Assembly: GCA_036639875.1 (NCBI GenBank)
Contig: JAVWHX010000072.1
Location: forward strand, 1-10,554
DNA: 10,554 nucleotides
Source of the DNA: JAVWHX01 sp036639875
GTDB lineage: Bacteria > Bacillota_I > Bacilli_A > Erysipelotrichales > Coprobacillaceae
Reading direction: 5' to 3'
A program made the translations under genes and the position numbers. Positions 1 to 6,240 of this stretch are shown here, piece by piece; positions within the stretch are counted from its first letter, which is position 1, and every line of letters starts with the position of its first letter. The notes below the pieces were generated by a model that was given only the letters and a program-made list of their open reading frames with translations, was not told the DNA's origin and ran no database searches.

Positions 1-1146
1 ATTGAGTACGAAACTGATTTGATATATACAGATTTAGACTTAGAAAAGATTGTAAGTGAACGTTTAGAGATGTCAACTTATGAGAATAGGAATGATGATT
101 ATCATTATATTCCTTTTGATGTAGAGAATATTGATTTAGATTTAGATCGTTATTACGATCCTCATCCTTTTGTACCTAGTGATGAGAATCAAAGAGCAGC
201 TCGTTGTCAAGAAGTCTTTGATATTCAAATTCAAGGATTAATTCAAAGAATTAAAGCAACAAAAACAAAGAAAGTCGTAATAGGTATATCTGGTGGATTA
301 GATTCTACATTAGCACTATTAGTCGCAAGTATGGCATATCATAGATTAGGTTACCCTTCTACTGATATTATTGCCATAACAATGCCTTGTTTTGGAACAA
401 CATCACGTACTAAAAACAATGCTTTAACAATGATGGAAGAATTAAAAGTTACTTCATTAACTGTTGATATAACAGAATCTGTTAAACAACATTTTAAAGA
501 TATCCAACATGATGAAAATATCCATGATGTGACTTATGAAAATGCTCAAGCTAGAGAAAGAACACAGGTCTTAATGGATATTGCAAATCAAGAAGGTGGT
601 ATTGTTATTGGGACTGGTGACTTATCAGAAGTTGCTTTAGGATGGTCTACTTATAATGGAGATCATATGAGTATGTATGGAGTCAATGTATCAGTACCAA
701 AAACATTAGTACGTTATTTGGTTGATTATGTATCTTCATTATATAACGGGAAACCATTACATGATATCTTACAAGATATTCTAGATACACCTGTATCACC
801 TGAGTTATTACCTGCAAAAGATAATGAAATCACACAAAAGACAGAAGATATCGTTGGTCCATATGAATTACATGATTTCTTCTTATATCATCATGTTAGA
901 TTCCATTATGAACCACGTAAACTTTATCGTATTGCATGTTTGACTTTTGAAGAAAAATATACACAAGAAACAATTAAGAAATGGTTAACTCTATTCTATC
1001 GTCGTTTCTTTACCCAACAATTTAAACGCAGTTGTATTCCAGATGGTCCAAAAGTTGGAAGTGTTGCATTAAGTCCTCGTGGTGATTTAAGAATGCCAAG
1101 TGATGCTAATGTTGATGCATGGATTGAAGCCTGCGAAGAATTATAA
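1..1146 (+). CDS. nadE: Glutamine-dependent NAD+ synthetase, C-terminal part (5'-truncated by window edge)
   Basis: The enzyme makes NAD+ from deamido-NAD+, ATP and ammonia in the cytoplasm, the last step of NAD biosynthesis. The reading frame is open from base 1 (IEYETDLIYTDLDLEK), so the TTG at 19 is internal and the true start lies upstream. The 381 visible residues contain the end of a nitrilase-type glutaminase domain (about the first 60) and the whole ATP-pyrophosphatase synthetase domain. The P-loop SGGLDST is at bases 289-309. It is followed by the conserved stretches GTGDLSEVALGWSTYNGD and VSVPKTLVRYLV. The C-terminus (RMPSDANVDAWIEACEEL) is typical of the long two-domain form, usually about 640 residues. 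The glutaminase catalytic residues are outside the window, so glutamine dependence is inferred from the leftover N-terminal domain. A hairpin terminator follows directly. Confidence 0.95.
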   Translation: MEYETDLIYTDLDLEKIVSERLEMSTYENRNDDYHYIPFDVENIDLDLDRYYDPHPFVPSDENQRAARCQEVFDIQIQGLIQRIKATKTKKVVIGISGGLDSTLALLVASMAYHRLGYPSTDIIAITMPCFGTTSRTKNNALTMMEELKVTSLTVDITESVKQHFKDIQHDENIHDVTYENAQARERTQVLMDIANQEGGIVIGTGDLSEVALGWSTYNGDHMSMYGVNVSVPKTLVRYLVDYVSSLYNGKPLHDILQDILDTPVSPELLPAKDNEITQKTEDIVGPYELHDFFLYHHVRFHYEPRKLYRIACLTFEEKYTQETIKKWLTLFYRRFFTQQFKRSCIPDGPKVGSVALSPRGDLRMPSDANVDAWIEACEEL

Positions 1147-1152
1147 TACATG

Positions 1153-1180
1153 CCACATCTCTTATTGATGTGGTTTTTTT
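1153..1180 (+). terminator. Rho-independent terminator after nadE
   Basis: A perfect 7-bp stem, ccacatc (1153-1159) with gatgtgg (1167-1173), has a 7-base loop and is followed by seven T residues (1174-1180). It begins six bases after the nadE stop codon and separates nadE from the next promoter. Confidence 0.9.
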
Positions 1181-1183
1181 ATG

Positions 1184-1257
1184 CAAATAAAACTTGGCAA
1201 AAAGTGTTGACAAGTAAACTTGGCGGTGATATGATTTATTTACCAAGTAAACTTGGC
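1184..1257. promoter_or_regulatory. Operator array: two palindromes plus a half-site over the promoter
   Basis: The 14-base sequence CAAGTAAACTTGGC occurs identically at 1211-1224 and 1244-1257. Its core CAAGT-AA-ACTTG is an inverted repeat. The first copy overlaps the end of the -35 box and fills the spacer, and the second begins just after the expected transcription start. The second copy extends to CCAAGT-AA-ACTTGG (1243-1256). A third, partial copy (AAACTTGGC, 1190-1198) lies just upstream of the -35 box. The right half-sites start at 1192, 1218 and 1251, so the spacings are 26 and 33 bp. The likely ligand is the XRE regulator encoded at 1947-2159, which is an inference. Confidence 0.75.
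1207..1235 (+). promoter_or_regulatory. Near-consensus sigma-A promoter of the small membrane protein/XRE operon
   Basis: The -35 box TTGACA (1207-1212) is a perfect consensus. The -10 box TATGAT (1230-1235) follows after exactly 17 bases and has an extended -10 TG at 1227-1228. Transcription should start near 1242, which leaves a leader of about 38 bases before the ATG at 1280. Such a strong promoter with embedded palindromes is expected to be held down by a repressor. Confidence 0.88.
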
Positions 1258-1279
1258 ATAACGTTAAGGAGGTCAACCT

Positions 1280-1594
1280 ATGAATAAAGAAGAAATTTTA
1301 TCAAAAAGTAGAAGTGAGAAAAATGATGAAGGAATATTATTTATACTCAACAAAGGAAATCAATATGGTTCTACTGTCTTTTTAGTGGCTATTTTAGCTC
1401 TTATTCTTTTCACTGTAATAATGTGGAGAGTAGCAGATTCAGCTTTATTGATGACTGTATTATGGACATATTTAACTGGACATTTTATTGGCTATGCTAA
1501 AGCAGACCATCAAAAAAGGACTGGACTTATTATGGTATCTTTATTAGCAACAGCAGTATGCTTTGGCACATACCTAAATCAGATTTTATTTTAA
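1280..1594 (+). CDS. Small three-helix membrane protein, DUF6442-like, first of two paralogs
   Basis: This is a 104-residue protein of unknown function. It has a short charged cytoplasmic-looking N-terminus (MNKEEILSKSRSEKN) followed by three probable membrane segments at about residues 31-49, 54-72 and 82-103. No signal peptide or catalytic motif is visible. The start is fixed by an excellent SD, AAGGAGG at 1266-1272, seven bases before the ATG. Its first seven residues are identical to those of the next gene, so the two are probably tandem duplicates. I associate the MNKEEIL-(K/R)SR opening with the DUF6442 family of small proteins, from memory and not from a search. This copy lacks the DEREK-type acidic/basic stretch seen in its neighbour, so it may have diverged. 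It is the first gene after the operator-covered promoter and is transcribed with the paralog and the XRE regulator. Confidence 0.8.
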   Translation: MNKEEILSKSRSEKNDEGILFILNKGNQYGSTVFLVAILALILFTVIMWRVADSALLMTVLWTYLTGHFIGYAKADHQKRTGLIMVSLLATAVCFGTYLNQILF

Positions 1595-1615
1595 GTAAAT
1601 AAGGAGAGCAACGTC

Positions 1616-1945
1616 ATGAATAAAGAAGAAATTTTAAAGAGAAGTAGAAATGAAAACAAAGCTGGGGATGAAAGAGAGAAATCATTAGAACAAAGATCAA
1701 GTCAAAATGCATATATAGCAATTATGGGTGTATTTTTATTACTTGCAATTATTGCTTTTTTGCAGGAGATAATAACAGGAAGTGCATTTATAGATTCTAG
1801 AATTTGTTCATTAGTATTTGTTGTCGGTATAGCAGGAAGATTCACTACTTCTTATATCTATAACAAAGATAAAACAAGTTTATTTATTTCTCTTGGAGCA
1901 ATTGGATTATCTTGTCTCTATATCATAAGGCTTATTTGGAGTTAA
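1616..1945 (+). CDS. Small three-helix membrane protein, DUF6442-like, second paralog
   Basis: This is a 109-residue protein of unknown function. Its hydrophilic N-terminal 30 residues (MNKEEILKRSRNENKAGDER, then more charged residues) resemble my recollection of DUF6442 proteins. Probable membrane helices lie at about 32-52, 61-79 and 88-108. The SD AAGGAGA (1601-1607) is eight bases before the ATG. The gene lies 21 bases after the stop of its paralog and ends one base before the regulator's ATG, which suggests translational coupling to the regulator. Small membrane proteins paired with mini XRE regulators are common in Bacillota, but what they do is not established. It could be a sensor, an anti-repressor or an envelope-stress protein, and the sequence does not decide between these. 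Confidence 0.82.
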   Translation: MNKEEILKRSRNENKAGDEREKSLEQRSSQNAYIAIMGVFLLLAIIAFLQEIITGSAFIDSRICSLVFVVGIAGRFTTSYIYNKDKTSLFISLGAIGLSCLYIIRLIWS

Positions 1946-1946
1946 T

Positions 1947-2159
1947 ATGGAGAAAAGTGAATTAGTATTAAAAAATAACATTAAAACTGTAAGAAATGAA
2001 ATGAAAATTTCTCAGTCAGAACTAGCACAAATGGTTGGGGTATCGCGTAATACAATCAGTTCCATTGAAACAGGACAGTTTAATCCTACTGCTAAACTTG
2101 CATTAATTTTATGTATCGCATTAGATAAAAAATTTGAAGAACTCTTTTACTTTGACTAA
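1947..2159 (+). CDS. XRE-family helix-turn-helix regulator (70 aa), probable autorepressor
   Basis: This is a single-domain DNA-binding protein. The helix-turn-helix spans roughly residues 22-43 (SQSELAQMVGVSRNTISSIE), followed by the FNPTAKLALILCIALDKKFEELF segment typical of the Cro/CI-like fold. There is no sensor or oligomerisation domain beyond the helical bundle, and 70 residues is the usual length for this mini class. The ATG follows the preceding stop codon by one base, and its weak SD (GGAG, 1938-1941) lies within the end of the upstream gene, so translation is probably coupled. As the last gene of an operon whose promoter is overlaid with palindromes, it most likely binds those palindromes as a dimer and represses itself and the two membrane proteins. 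That role is inference, while the fold is clear. Confidence 0.92.
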   Translation: MEKSELVLKNNIKTVRNEMKISQSELAQMVGVSRNTISSIETGQFNPTAKLALILCIALDKKFEELFYFD

Positions 2160-2164
2160 TTTTA

Positions 2165-2210
2165 AAATGTCCAAATAATCTTATAGGTTAATTGGACATT
2201 TGTATTTTTA
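2165..2210 (+). terminator. Hairpin terminator after the XRE operon
   Basis: A perfect 10-bp stem, aaatgtccaa (2165-2174) with ttggacattt (2192-2201), has a 17-base loop and is followed by a modest T-rich tail (gtattttta). It starts five bases after the regulator's stop codon. The large loop and interrupted T-run make it a weaker terminator than the other two plus-strand ones. Confidence 0.72.
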
Positions 2211-2245
2211 TCACTAAAATGGTATGCAAGTCATATATAGGAAGA

Positions 2246-2274
2246 TTGCTATAAAGATAAAATGGCGATATAAT
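2246..2274 (+). promoter_or_regulatory. Sigma-A promoter of the 115-aa protein gene
   Basis: TTGCTA (2246-2251) and a perfect TATAAT (2269-2274) are separated by 17 bases. The expected transcription start is near 2281, which is 27 bases before the ATG at 2308. This argues against the longer reading frame opening at 2224, because that codon would lie upstream of the transcript. Confidence 0.75.
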
Positions 2275-2307
2275 ATGCTTATAAGCCAAAACTTGTGGAG
2301 GTGTTTC

Positions 2308-2655
2308 ATGTTTAATGAGATATGCATATATGAAGCTAAGTTAACAAAATTAGATGAAATTGAAGAATTGATGAAAGAAGTAGGTGAATTTTACTTAAGT
2401 CAAGAAGGTGTTATTGATGTTCATTATATAAAACGTACCCATAGACAAAAAGACTTCAATGCAGTTAAGGATGGTGAATTGCCTGTTCGTCTTACGAGAA
2501 ACATTGGTAAAGTAACTTATGTTCTCTATTGGGTTTTAGAAAACGAAGAAGCTCATGCTAGAGTTTCAAAACTTGGTATAGAAAAATTCTACAAGCGCTG
2601 GACTCGTTGTTTAACAACCATGCCTAAAATTATTTTAGGAGAAAATATTTTCTAA
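2308..2655 (+). CDS. 115-aa hypothetical protein, possible dimeric alpha/beta-barrel (ABM-like) fold
   Basis: I do not recognise a specific function. The pattern of an N-terminal strand (EICIYEAKL), a helix (LDEIEELMKEVGEFYLSQE), a strand (VIDVHYIKRTH), a long central segment, a strand (VTYVLYWVLEN) and a final helix (EEAHARVSKLGIEKFYKRW) resembles a ferredoxin-like dimeric alpha/beta-barrel. Antibiotic-biosynthesis monooxygenase-type and related small proteins have this fold. No cofactor motif can be named. The start at 2308 has a strong SD (GGAGGTG, 2297-2303) and sits downstream of a good promoter. The in-frame ATG at 2224 would add 28 poorly protein-like residues. There is no signal peptide or membrane segment. 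No T-run terminator follows, so transcripts may continue into the acetyltransferase gene. Confidence 0.75.
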   Translation: MFNEICIYEAKLTKLDEIEELMKEVGEFYLSQEGVIDVHYIKRTHRQKDFNAVKDGELPVRLTRNIGKVTYVLYWVLENEEAHARVSKLGIEKFYKRWTRCLTTMPKIILGENIF

Positions 2656-2717
2656 GTGAACAATTGAGATCTATCAAATAATGTATAGAACAAGAATTTA
2701 TAAAGGATGTGGTTATA

Positions 2718-2753
2718 GTGAGGTTATGTATTGTTCAAGCCGAAATAGCATAA
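2718..2753 (+). CDS. Candidate leader peptide upstream of the acetyltransferase
   Basis: An 11-codon frame starting at GTG encodes MRLCIVQAEIA and ends at TAA (2751-2753). It is preceded by AAAGGATGTG (2702-2711), which differs from an ideal SD at one position, with six bases before the GTG. Its last codons overlap the left arm of the hairpin that surrounds the acetyltransferase start, and its stop lies 25 bases before that ATG. This is the layout of regulatory leader peptides in translationally attenuated resistance genes. A frame this short can occur by chance, so the call rests on the combination of SD, position and hairpin. Confidence 0.42.
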   Translation: MRLCIVQAEIA

Positions 2754-2791
2754 AAAAATTATAATGAGGAGGCTTTATATGGCTATTTCGG
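2740..2791 (+). promoter_or_regulatory. Hairpin enclosing the acetyltransferase SD and start codon (candidate translational attenuator)
   Basis: A perfect 10-bp inverted repeat, ccgaaatagc (2740-2749) with gctatttcgg (2782-2791), brackets the SD (AGGAGG, 2767-2772) and the ATG (2779-2781). An inner ataaa (2750-2754) can also pair with tttat (2774-2778), which would leave the ATG as a three-base bulge. Folding would hinder initiation. A ribosome on the leader frame at 2718-2753 would melt the left arm. A second, weaker pairing is possible between tgaacaat (2657-2664) and attgttca (2730-2737). Confidence 0.5.
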
Positions 2792-3408
2792 ATAAAACAG
2801 TTTATCCCAGAACTGGAGATAAACAAACTATATATTTAAAAAACGTGATTTCTAATCCCAATATAATTATTGGAGATTATACTATGTATAATGATTTTGT
2901 TAATGATCCAATCCATTTTGAACAAAACAATGTTTTGTATCATTTCCCAATTAATCAAGATAAATTAATAATAGGAAAATTCTGTTCTATTGCATGTGGT
3001 GCGAAATTTATTTTTACAAGTGCAAATCATTCTTTAAAATCACTTTCTACTTATCCATTTCCACTTTTTTTCGAAGAATGGAATTTAGATAAAAAAGATG
3101 TTATACAAGCATGGGATAACAAGGGAGATATTGTTATTGGTAATGATGTATGGATAGGATATGAGGCAATTATAATGTCTGGAGTGACAATTGGTGATGG
3201 TGCTATCATTGGCACACGTGCTATAGTAACAAAAGATGTTCCACCTTATACAATTGTTGGAGGGATTCCAGCAAAACCAATTCGTAAAAGATTTTCTGAT
3301 AAAACTATTTCTACACTATTAGAGTTGAAATGGTGGAACTGGTCAAGCAAGAAAATTACTGATAACATAGAAGCAATAAAAACAGGGAAACTTGAAAGAT
3401 TAAAGTAA
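2779..3408 (+). CDS. Vat/CatB-type xenobiotic O-acetyltransferase (left-handed beta-helix)
   Basis: This is a 209-residue acetyl-CoA-dependent O-acetyltransferase of the hexapeptide-repeat xenobiotic acetyltransferase family. Proteins of this group acetylate streptogramin A (Vat) or chloramphenicol (CatB). The Vat-like landmarks are in order: NPNIIIGDYTMYND (about 26-39), LYHFPINQDKLIIGKFCSI (53-71), the catalytic-histidine region SANHSLKS with His84, STYPF (90-94), the hexapeptide coils GDIVIGNDVWIG and VTIGDGAIIGTRAIV (116-150), IVGGIPAKPIRKRFSD (159-174), and a WWNW C-terminal helix. The active-site histidine and full length are intact. The start is set by AGGAGG (2767-2772) six bases before ATG 2779. 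An in-frame ATG at 2764 would place the SD inside the gene. Substrate cannot be decided from sequence, since many chromosomal homologs have unknown acceptors. The possible leader peptide and hairpin upstream favour inducible, drug-related expression. Confidence 0.88.
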   Translation: MAISDKTVYPRTGDKQTIYLKNVISNPNIIIGDYTMYNDFVNDPIHFEQNNVLYHFPINQDKLIIGKFCSIACGAKFIFTSANHSLKSLSTYPFPLFFEEWNLDKKDVIQAWDNKGDIVIGNDVWIGYEAIIMSGVTIGDGAIIGTRAIVTKDVPPYTIVGGIPAKPIRKRFSDKTISTLLELKWWNWSSKKITDNIEAIKTGKLERLK

Positions 3409-3432
3409 ATACAAGTCATTTTAACTTGTATT
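3408..3432. other. Hairpin just after the acetyltransferase stop codon
   Basis: aatacaagt (3408-3416) pairs perfectly with acttgtatt (3424-3432) around a 7-base loop. No T-run follows on either strand, so it is not a terminator by itself. It may act as a 3'-end stabiliser in front of the true terminator at 3448-3481. Confidence 0.5.
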
Positions 3433-3447
3433 AATAATACTTGCATG

Positions 3448-3481
3448 AAGGAGTCAATTGAGATATATTGACTCCTTTTTT
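3448..3481 (+). terminator. Strong rho-independent terminator after the acetyltransferase gene
   Basis: A perfect 11-bp stem, aaggagtcaat (3448-3458) with attgactcctt (3467-3477), has an 8-base loop and runs into six T residues (3476-3481). It insulates the addAB operon from upstream transcription. Confidence 0.92.
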
Positions 3482-3531
3482 ATTGATATCAAACAAATTC
3501 TTTCTTCGTTTTATTTAAACACATTTTATTG

Positions 3532-3537
3532 TATAAT
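3532..3537 (+). promoter_or_regulatory. Probable -10 box of the addBA operon
   Basis: TATAAT (3532-3537) is a perfect -10 box in the short gap between the terminator and addB. No good -35 box lies 16-18 bases upstream (the best is a T-rich stretch near 3509-3514), so promoter strength is uncertain. The expected start near 3544 would fall within or just ahead of the addB SD (AGAGGTGA, 3543-3550), giving a very short leader of about 12 bases. Confidence 0.5.
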
Positions 3538-3555
3538 AGACAAGAGGTGAAAGTG

Positions 3556-6240
3556 ATGAGAATAATTGATGGATTAAACTATACAGCTAAGTTAGAAAGT
3601 ATGATTGAAGAATGTTATCAAAATGCTAATAAGAATAAAAACGAAACTTATATCTTTATTTGTGATCAACCAAAAGTTGTAGAACACATGTTTTTTAAGT
3701 ATACTCATTATTTATTTAATATTGAAATTATGACTTGGAATATGTTTTTACAATCGCTTATCAATGAATATCATTATACAAAACATCATGTCATTGATAA
3801 TGTTGAACTTACATATCACTTATACCAAATCTTAAAAGAAGAAACATTCTTATGTTTTAACAACAAACAACCATATCCTTTAATTCATGAATTTATTCCA
3901 TTATTAAAAGATATGGAAATCAATCAAACAACATATTTAGAAGAGACTTTCTCAAGCCCTAAACTTAAAGACTTTATCAAACTTTATCAATGTCTTAAAC
4001 AAAGATTAAATCAATATGCTCATTTGTGCATTGAAAGTCTTTTAGATAATTGTTCATTTGAATCAACACATCAAAAACATATATACATTGATGCTGATCA
4101 TCACTATCAATCAAAAAAACAAACTATTATTAATCGTTTATCTCAGTATCATGAAATCACTCTTATGTATACACACCAGCAAGATAATCGTCTTTTCAAT
4201 ATGCCCTATCATTCACTCTGTCAAGATTCATTAACATATGCTGATGATACATTTTTAACACAGAATTTATTTTTACAAACAGTTCCTCATTATCAACAAG
4301 ATATGAATTATTTTACATTCGAAGCTTCAACAATTCATCAAGAAGTCAAAAGAGTTGTATATACAATCTATCAAAGAGTTGTTGATGAAGGATTAAGATA
4401 TCAAGATTTCGTAATTGCTTATCCAGATTCAACATATGTAGACTTATTAATCAATACACTCTCTTCATTAAACATTCCTCATAATCTTCCTATCACATCT
4501 TCATGTGTTTATGAATTCAGTTATAAAAAGATTATGCAAGCTTTAGAATCTCATCAAACTGCACGTCTTTGTGATATTGCTATGGAATTATCTTCTTTAG
4601 AATTAGACAAGTCTTACCAACTTTATTTAGAATCATTATTTGAATATCAAGATACAATGTCATATCTTGACTTCAAGGAATTCTTTAAAGCAACTTATTT
4701 AAATCATCATAGTGAAAGATTAAATAATCAAGATCATATCAATGTATGTTCTATTGATAAGTTAAGGACATCTTCTCCTCAACATATCTTTATCTTGGGA
4801 TTAAATGAAACAGTCTTACCAAAAGTTATTAAAAACACTTCATTATTACTAGATGAAGATATAGAAATCTTAAGAAATCATCATATCACAACACCTTTAA
4901 CTTCATTAGAAAAACTAGGTGTTCATCATAATGATATTCTGAAAGCTTTATTACAACCTTATCTATCAATGACTTTCTCTTACTCTTTAAATACTATATC
5001 TCAAACAACTTTATTAAAATCTTCTTTATATAATCAATTAAATAAAATGTTTACTCTTAAACCACTACCTATCAATCATTATTTACCTTTAGATGATTAT
5101 TATAATCTAGGTGGATTAATTGATCAAAAACATACATTAAATCAAAATATTCATATATATAAAGATACAAAGAATCAAGTTGATGCAATATCTTTAGAAA
5201 CGTTATCTCAATTATATAGTCCTACTATGTCTGTAAGTCAAATAGAAACATATAATAAATGTCCTTTCCAATATTTTATACAATATGGTTTAGGTATTTA
5301 TCCATTAAAAGATAATCAACTTCAACAAAATGAACTAGGTAGTTTAATTCATTATGTTTTATCAATAATCATTGATAATGAACAAGATATTTCTTTATTA
5401 GTGAATCAGTATATTGATAAAGATGAATCTTTATCTTTAAAGATATCTTCATCTTGGGTGAATCAATATTTTATTGAACAACTCAAAAAAGATTTAAAGA
5501 TAACAATTGATATATTAAGAAAGAATTTAAAGATATCTTCTTTTGATGTTTTCTCTAAAGAACAAAAGATTGAAGATAGCATAAGTTCTATACAATTTAA
5601 AGGCTTTGTAGACCGTATAGATATGTATCAAAACTATGTTAATATTATTGATTATAAATCAAGTGCTAAAGATATCGATTTAAATCTTGCTATGCAAGGA
5701 TTTAATATTCAAATGTTGGTTTATTTAAAAATGGTAACAAAACAATATCATAAAGATCCTGGGGCTGTTTTATATTTCAATACAAAGAAAAGAGTTTTAT
5801 CTGCTTCTATGAAAGATGGTTTTGATGAAGATGATTTATTAAAGGCATATATGTATGGAGGATATGTGATTGATGATGAATCACATCGTATTATAAGTGC
5901 AATAGATCCAACTATGGAAACAAAATCAAATATTATCAATGTAAAATATGTTAAGTCTAAAGATAAATATGATGGTCATATCATCACTACTCAACAGTTA
6001 GACATTTTATTAAAAGAAATAGAAAATCATATTTATAAGCTTTATCAAGACATGATGTCTGGTCAAATATCGATTACTCCAAAAGGAAGTGATCAAAGTA
6101 ATATTCATGCAAGTGTTAATCCATGTCGTTATTGTCCATATCATAGTGTATGTGGTTTTGATGTTTTCTATAATGAATATACACTTATAGAGATGTTAGA
6201 TGTTGAAAAGAAGTTAGGAGGTCAAGAAGATGCCATTTAA
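3556..6240 (+). CDS. addB: ATP-dependent helicase/nuclease subunit B (AddB), lacking an N-terminal Walker A
   Basis: AddB pairs with AddA to resect double-strand breaks for RecA loading and to degrade linear DNA. The protein has 894 residues, short beside the roughly 1,150 usual in Bacillus. An inactivated helicase-like region includes EVKRVVYTIYQRVVDEGLRYQDF (from about 263) and HIFILGLNETVLP (410-422). The C-terminal RecB-type nuclease has DRID (686-689), IIDYKSS (697-703) and QGFNIQ (714-719). Four cysteines fit the iron-sulfur staple of AddB: Cys569 (KCPFQYF) and Cys857, Cys860 and Cys866 (CRYCPYHSVC). The first 30 residues carry no GxGKT Walker A, unlike Bacillus AddB. The start at 3556 is chosen for its SD (AGAGGTGA, 3543-3550). 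The frame extends to a TTG at 3529, but that TTG overlaps the -10 box. The gene overlaps addA by 11 bases. Confidence 0.93.
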   Translation: MRIIDGLNYTAKLESMIEECYQNANKNKNETYIFICDQPKVVEHMFFKYTHYLFNIEIMTWNMFLQSLINEYHYTKHHVIDNVELTYHLYQILKEETFLCFNNKQPYPLIHEFIPLLKDMEINQTTYLEETFSSPKLKDFIKLYQCLKQRLNQYAHLCIESLLDNCSFESTHQKHIYIDADHHYQSKKQTIINRLSQYHEITLMYTHQQDNRLFNMPYHSLCQDSLTYADDTFLTQNLFLQTVPHYQQDMNYFTFEASTIHQEVKRVVYTIYQRVVDEGLRYQDFVIAYPDSTYVDLLINTLSSLNIPHNLPITSSCVYEFSYKKIMQALESHQTARLCDIAMELSSLELDKSYQLYLESLFEYQDTMSYLDFKEFFKATYLNHHSERLNNQDHINVCSIDKLRTSSPQHIFILGLNETVLPKVIKNTSLLLDEDIEILRNHHITTPLTSLEKLGVHHNDILKALLQPYLSMTFSYSLNTISQTTLLKSSLYNQLNKMFTLKPLPINHYLPLDDYYNLGGLIDQKHTLNQNIHIYKDTKNQVDAISLETLSQLYSPTMSVSQIETYNKCPFQYFIQYGLGIYPLKDNQLQQNELGSLIHYVLSIIIDNEQDISLLVNQYIDKDESLSLKISSSWVNQYFIEQLKKDLKITIDILRKNLKISSFDVFSKEQKIEDSISSIQFKGFVDRIDMYQNYVNIIDYKSSAKDIDLNLAMQGFNIQMLVYLKMVTKQYHKDPGAVLYFNTKKRVLSASMKDGFDEDDLLKAYMYGGYVIDDESHRIISAIDPTMETKSNIINVKYVKSKDKYDGHIITTQQLDILLKEIENHIYKLYQDMMSGQISITPKGSDQSNIHASVNPCRYCPYHSVCGFDVFYNEYTLIEMLDVEKKLGGQEDAI

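Noticed and set aside
19..21. TTG at 19 as the start of the NAD synthetase gene
   Set aside because: The frame is open to base 1 and the residues before it continue the expected family sequence, so the gene is truncated by the window edge.
2224..2307. N-terminal extension of the 115-aa protein starting at ATG 2224
   Set aside because: This start lies upstream of the promoter at 2246-2274 and lacks an SD, while ATG 2308 has a strong one at the right distance.
2664..2704. Possible dedicated promoter for the acetyltransferase (TTGAGA, TATAGA or TATAAA)
   Set aside because: None of the -35/-10 pairs has 16-18 base spacing: TTGAGA to TATAGA is only 14, and TATAAA at 2699 has no -35 box. Transcription may come from the 2246 promoter instead.
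2707..2718. Three-codon frame ATG-TGG-TTA-TAG as the leader peptide
   Set aside because: Its ATG sits within the SD of the longer GTG frame and has no good SD of its own. It does not reach the hairpin.
2764..2778. Earlier ATG for the acetyltransferase
   Set aside because: The AGGAGG that would serve the gene lies inside this extension and is correctly spaced for ATG 2779.
3246..3446. 66-residue open frame on the minus strand
   Set aside because: It lies opposite the well-supported acetyltransferase C-terminus, has no ribosome site, and its sequence is the antisense of conserved Vat motifs.
5748..5939. 63-residue open frame on the minus strand
   Set aside because: It lies fully inside addB on the opposite strand, with no promoter or SD and low-complexity composition.
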